From NCBI GenBank assembly GCA_964531285.1, contig CAZHDI010000144.1, forward strand, positions 1 through 6,110: a stretch of DNA of 6,110 nt. Direction: 5' to 3'. Positions 5,643 through 6,110 of this stretch are shown here, piece after piece. Made by a program: the position numbers and the translations under genes. The number at the start of each line of letters is the position of its first letter. Position 1 is the stretch's first letter. Source of the stretch: CAZHDI01 sp964531285 (GTDB taxonomy: Bacteria; Pseudomonadota; Alphaproteobacteria; JAJFIK01). The notes below the pieces were generated by a model, which was not told the origin of the DNA, did not search any database, and was given only the letters and a program-made list of their open reading frames with translations.

Positions 5643-5691
5643 CGGGAGAGGAATGCCGCGCCTTCGCGCGCCCGCGACAAGAGGACGGATC

Positions 5692-6110
5692 ATGGATCTG
5701 GAATTCACAGTTGAAGACGAAGCTTTCCGCCGGGAAGTCCGTCAATTCATCGAACAGAAATGCCCGGAACGCCTGCGCGGCCAGCGCGGTTTGAGCCGCG
5801 AGGAAGTGCTTGAGTGGCACAAGATCGTCTATCAGCAGGGCTGGATCACCCCGTCCTGGCCGGTCGAATATGGCGGCACAGGTTGGTCCGTCACCCAGCG
5901 CTATATCTGGCAGGAAGAGACCGCGCGGTATGAAACGCCCGCCATTCTGCCGTTCGGCGTGACCATGGTCGGCCCGGTGATCTACACCTTCGGCAATCAG
6001 ACCCAGAAGGACTTCTTCTTGCCCAAGATCCGCTCGGGCGAACACTGGTGGTGCCAGGGCTATTCGGAGCCCGGCTCGGGCTCGGACCTGGCGTCGCTGC
6101 GCACCAAGGC
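5692..6110 (+). CDS. Acyl-CoA dehydrogenase family protein, N-terminal part (cut by window end)
   Basis: The frame is open to the last base, giving 139 complete codons of a flavoprotein family usually near 380-400 residues. The N-terminal helical domain is recognisable: MDLEFTVEDEAFRREVRQFI (1-20), then GWITPSWPVEYGGTGWS (50-66), where the family places its conserved P-x-x-YGG block, then FGNQTQKDFFLPKIRSGE (100-117). The signature YSEPGSGSDLASLRT (124-138) lies at the start of the beta domain, where it contacts FAD and substrate. Such enzymes oxidise an acyl-CoA to the 2,3-enoyl-CoA and pass electrons to electron-transfer flavoprotein. The wording of the motif resembles the large-subunit/PimC-like branch, but the substrate cannot be told from this part, and the catalytic Glu region lies beyond the window. 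The ATG is set by GAGGA (5681-5685), 6 bases upstream. It is probably the first gene of a separate unit. Confidence 0.93.
   Translation, partial: MDLEFTVEDEAFRREVRQFIEQKCPERLRGQRGLSREEVLEWHKIVYQQGWITPSWPVEYGGTGWSVTQRYIWQEETARYETPAILPFGVTMVGPVIYTFGNQTQKDFFLPKIRSGEHWWCQGYSEPGSGSDLASLRTK

Larger units (their letters stand above)
5393..5691. other. Non-coding stretch between cobT and the acyl-CoA dehydrogenase gene
   Basis: I see no credible gene in these 299 bases. Small inverted repeats are present: the palindrome CTCATGAG (5422-5429), and CCGC-GAT-GCGG (5540-5550) sharing bases with CGGCG-ATA-CGCCG (5548-5560). An alternating GC run, GCGCGCGCGCG, lies at 5585-5595. No T-tract terminator follows cobT and no tRNA is recognisable. 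A partial resemblance to a cobalamin riboswitch core near 5449-5466 lacks the remaining conserved blocks. The last 110 bases hold the promoter and operator candidates listed separately. Confidence 0.55.

Noticed and set aside
5524..6045. 173-codon minus-strand frame opposite the acyl-CoA dehydrogenase
   Set aside because: It is a shadow of a strongly supported plus-strand gene. It would also cover the promoter and operator candidates and has no motif of its own.

Overview
The window is GC-rich throughout, with strong G/C preference at third codon positions. Together with the protein sequences (CobA, CobS and CobT of proteobacterial type, and an N-terminally membrane-anchored retropepsin-like protease) this suggests an alphaproteobacterium. 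I cannot narrow it further. The sequence is a draft assembly: it holds one run of exactly 100 N (2919-3018), the conventional filler for a scaffold gap of unknown size.

Layout. (1) 1-726, minus strand: membrane-tethered retropepsin-like aspartic protease, complete, with its stop codon on the first base of the window. (2) 727-1017: divergent leader region between the protease and cobA, with no supportable gene or riboswitch. (3) 1018-1938, plus: cobA, uroporphyrinogen-III C-methyltransferase. (4) 1939-2098: intergenic stretch with two GC-rich inverted repeats. (5) 2099-2917, plus: calcineurin-fold metallophosphoesterase with an Arg where the family usually has His (GNRD instead of GNHD). (6) 2919-3018: N gap, flanked on both sides by the same 14 bases. 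(7) 3059-3517, plus: small lipoprotein of unknown function. (8) 3526-4344, minus: cobS, converging on the lipoprotein gene with 8 bases between stop codons. (9) 4370-5392, plus: cobT, divergent from cobS with only 25 bases between start codons. (10) 5393-5691: non-coding stretch with a candidate promoter and overlapping inverted repeats just before the last gene. (11) 5692 to the window end, plus: N-terminal part of an acyl-CoA dehydrogenase, cut by the window edge.

How the genes relate. Three of the seven genes belong to cobalamin synthesis but act at opposite ends of it. CobA makes precorrin-2, the branch point to sirohaem and cobalamin. CobT activates the lower-ligand base, and CobS joins the activated base to the corrinoid ring precursor. 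The corrin-ring and side-chain genes are not in the window, so the full pathway cannot be inferred from here. The phosphoesterase and lipoprotein genes lie between the cob genes and have no evident link to them. The acyl-CoA dehydrogenase seems to start a separate fatty-acid or acyl-CoA degradation unit with its own control region.

I see no clear undescribed system. The most useful observations are that the N gap is probably an artefact that can be closed, the His-to-Arg change in the phosphoesterase, the promoter and operator-like palindromes before the dehydrogenase, and the very compact cobS/cobT start region.
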